A stretch of 7,826 nucleotides of DNA from CAYMUN01 sp964640775. GTDB taxonomy: Bacteria; Patescibacteriota; Saccharimonadia; Saccharimonadales; UBA4665. This document shows, piece after piece, positions 7,148 to 7,826 of the stretch (positions are counted from its first letter, which is position 1; every line of letters starts with the position of its first letter). The stretch covers positions 1-7,826 of the forward strand of contig CAZXIT010000040.1 in the NCBI GenBank assembly GCA_964640775.1, given 5' to 3'. Made by a program: the position numbers and the translations under genes. The notes below the pieces were generated by a model, which searched no databases, had not been told where the DNA came from, and worked only from the letters and a program-made list of their open reading frames with translations.

Positions 7148-7826
7148 ATGTACAGACTTGGACAGTATATACGAGAAGATCCTCGACGACTTATCAAGGT
7201 ATTTGGCGGCGTTATTGTATTCTTCCTGTTGGTATTTTGGCTGGTACACTACCTAACTACCGGATCTTTGCATATTAAAACAGGTGATACGTCGGATGCA
7301 GTCGTGGTCCAAAGGGCTGTGGACAAGATAGAAGTAGGCCGAGGCAAGGGCGGTTTTAGCGGATCTCTGCCGGGCGGCGATTATGTAGCTATTGTCAGCA
7401 ACCGGTTTGCGGCGACTAAGCAAGTTGTGCATATAAAGACCCGCCACAGTGTTTCCTACACTATGAAAGTACAGCCGGTAATTATCCCCGAGCCAGTGCT
7501 GCCGTTTGGGGCTTCCGGTGTTGTGGCCACGAAGTCTGCATTGTCTTATGTTAATACGGTAGATAGTCTGCTGTATCGAATTGACGGCGAAGGCCCTCCA
7601 GCCCCAATAAATAAAACTATTCTTTTCAGCGACGCTAAGTGGCAAAACCAGGACTATGGGGTGGGGCTGGGTAAAGACACTAAAAGTCTTTATTCGATTA
7701 GGAATGGCGTTGTTGCTCCTCTGACACTGCCCTTTGTGTCCGACCTGCTATATTATGATCTAACAAGCACCGGCACAATTGTGGTGACTTATGGCAAAAA
7801 AATTATTAAAAAGTCAGTAAATTGGT
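7148..7826 (+). CDS. Single-pass membrane protein with PEGA-like domain and probable beta-propeller (3' partial)
   Basis: The frame is open from the ATG at 7148 to the window end, giving 226 complete codons without a stop. A short basic N-terminus (MYRLGQYIREDPRRLIK) precedes one transmembrane helix (about 18-36, VFGGVIVFFLLVFWLVHYL), so the rest is probably outside the membrane. Residues about 40-107 have the PEGA-like pattern: GSLHIKTGD opening, a middle LPGGDYVAIV and a closing VVHIKTRHSVSYTMKV strand. From about 120 on, repeating strand-turn units (LLYRIDGEG, SLYSIRNGVVAP, LLYYDLTSTGTIVVTYG) suggest a beta-propeller, but only part is visible. The gene is translationally close to the wall enzyme (14 bp from its stop) and is probably in the same operon. 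It occupies the slot where Gram-positive conjugation operons often have a VirB8-like protein, but nothing in the sequence shows VirB8 homology. The function is unknown; an extracytoplasmic scaffold or binding role is an inference. Confidence 0.85.
   Translation, partial: MYRLGQYIREDPRRLIKVFGGVIVFFLLVFWLVHYLTTGSLHIKTGDTSDAVVVQRAVDKIEVGRGKGGFSGSLPGGDYVAIVSNRFAATKQVVHIKTRHSVSYTMKVQPVIIPEPVLPFGASGVVATKSALSYVNTVDSLLYRIDGEGPPAPINKTILFSDAKWQNQDYGVGLGKDTKSLYSIRNGVVAPLTLPFVSDLLYYDLTSTGTIVVTYGKKIIKKSVNW

Noticed and set aside
7253..7645. 130-codon open frame on the minus strand
   Set aside because: It is antisense to the PEGA-like gene, which has a strong Shine-Dalgarno, a transmembrane helix and domain patterns. 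The minus frame has none of these.
7148..7826. Naming the last gene VirB8
   Set aside because: The single helix plus outer domain is suggestive, but the outer part looks PEGA-like and propeller-like, not like the NTF2-like fold of VirB8.

Overview
The window reads as part of a type IV secretion / conjugation-like gene cluster, all on the + strand, from a small-genome bacterium. My best guess is Candidatus Saccharibacteria (TM7) or another Patescibacteria/CPR lineage. That guess rests on recollection of locus style: a VirB4-type ATPase next to very large, low-complexity-linked, cysteine-containing extracytoplasmic proteins and a PEGA-like membrane protein. No marker gene here proves the taxonomy. 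Standard code fits: the three complete stops are all TAG, and all four frames stay open without reassigning TGA.

Layout. Positions 1-936 hold the C-terminal half of a VirB4/TraC/TrbE-family ATPase whose start lies upstream. A 43-bp gap follows, with a plausible sigma70-like promoter straddling the end of virB4. Positions 980-4621 encode a 1213-residue protein with a disordered acidic head, a strong transmembrane segment, further hydrophobic stretches and a cysteine-bearing beta-rich tail ending in an Ig-like domain. One base later, 4623-7133 encodes an 836-residue secreted protein with four wall-related modules: an LAS-type (M15-like) metallopeptidase, an SGNH esterase-like domain, a phage-tail-type lysozyme and a degenerate M23-like domain. 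After a clear Shine-Dalgarno, a fourth gene begins at 7148 and runs off the window: one transmembrane helix, a PEGA-like domain and a probable beta-propeller.

How they may work together (inference). Gene order resembles Gram-positive conjugation modules (VirB4 ATPase, large membrane protein, wall hydrolase, single-pass membrane protein). The ATPase would power assembly or transport. The 1213-residue protein would form a membrane and surface component. The four-module protein would open the peptidoglycan of the producer, or of a host or recipient. The PEGA protein would sit outside the membrane as an accessory. Apart from VirB4, no gene is assigned to a named secretion subunit by sequence.

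No tRNA, rRNA, CRISPR array, insertion sequence or convincing terminator was seen. Coding density is about 99 percent.
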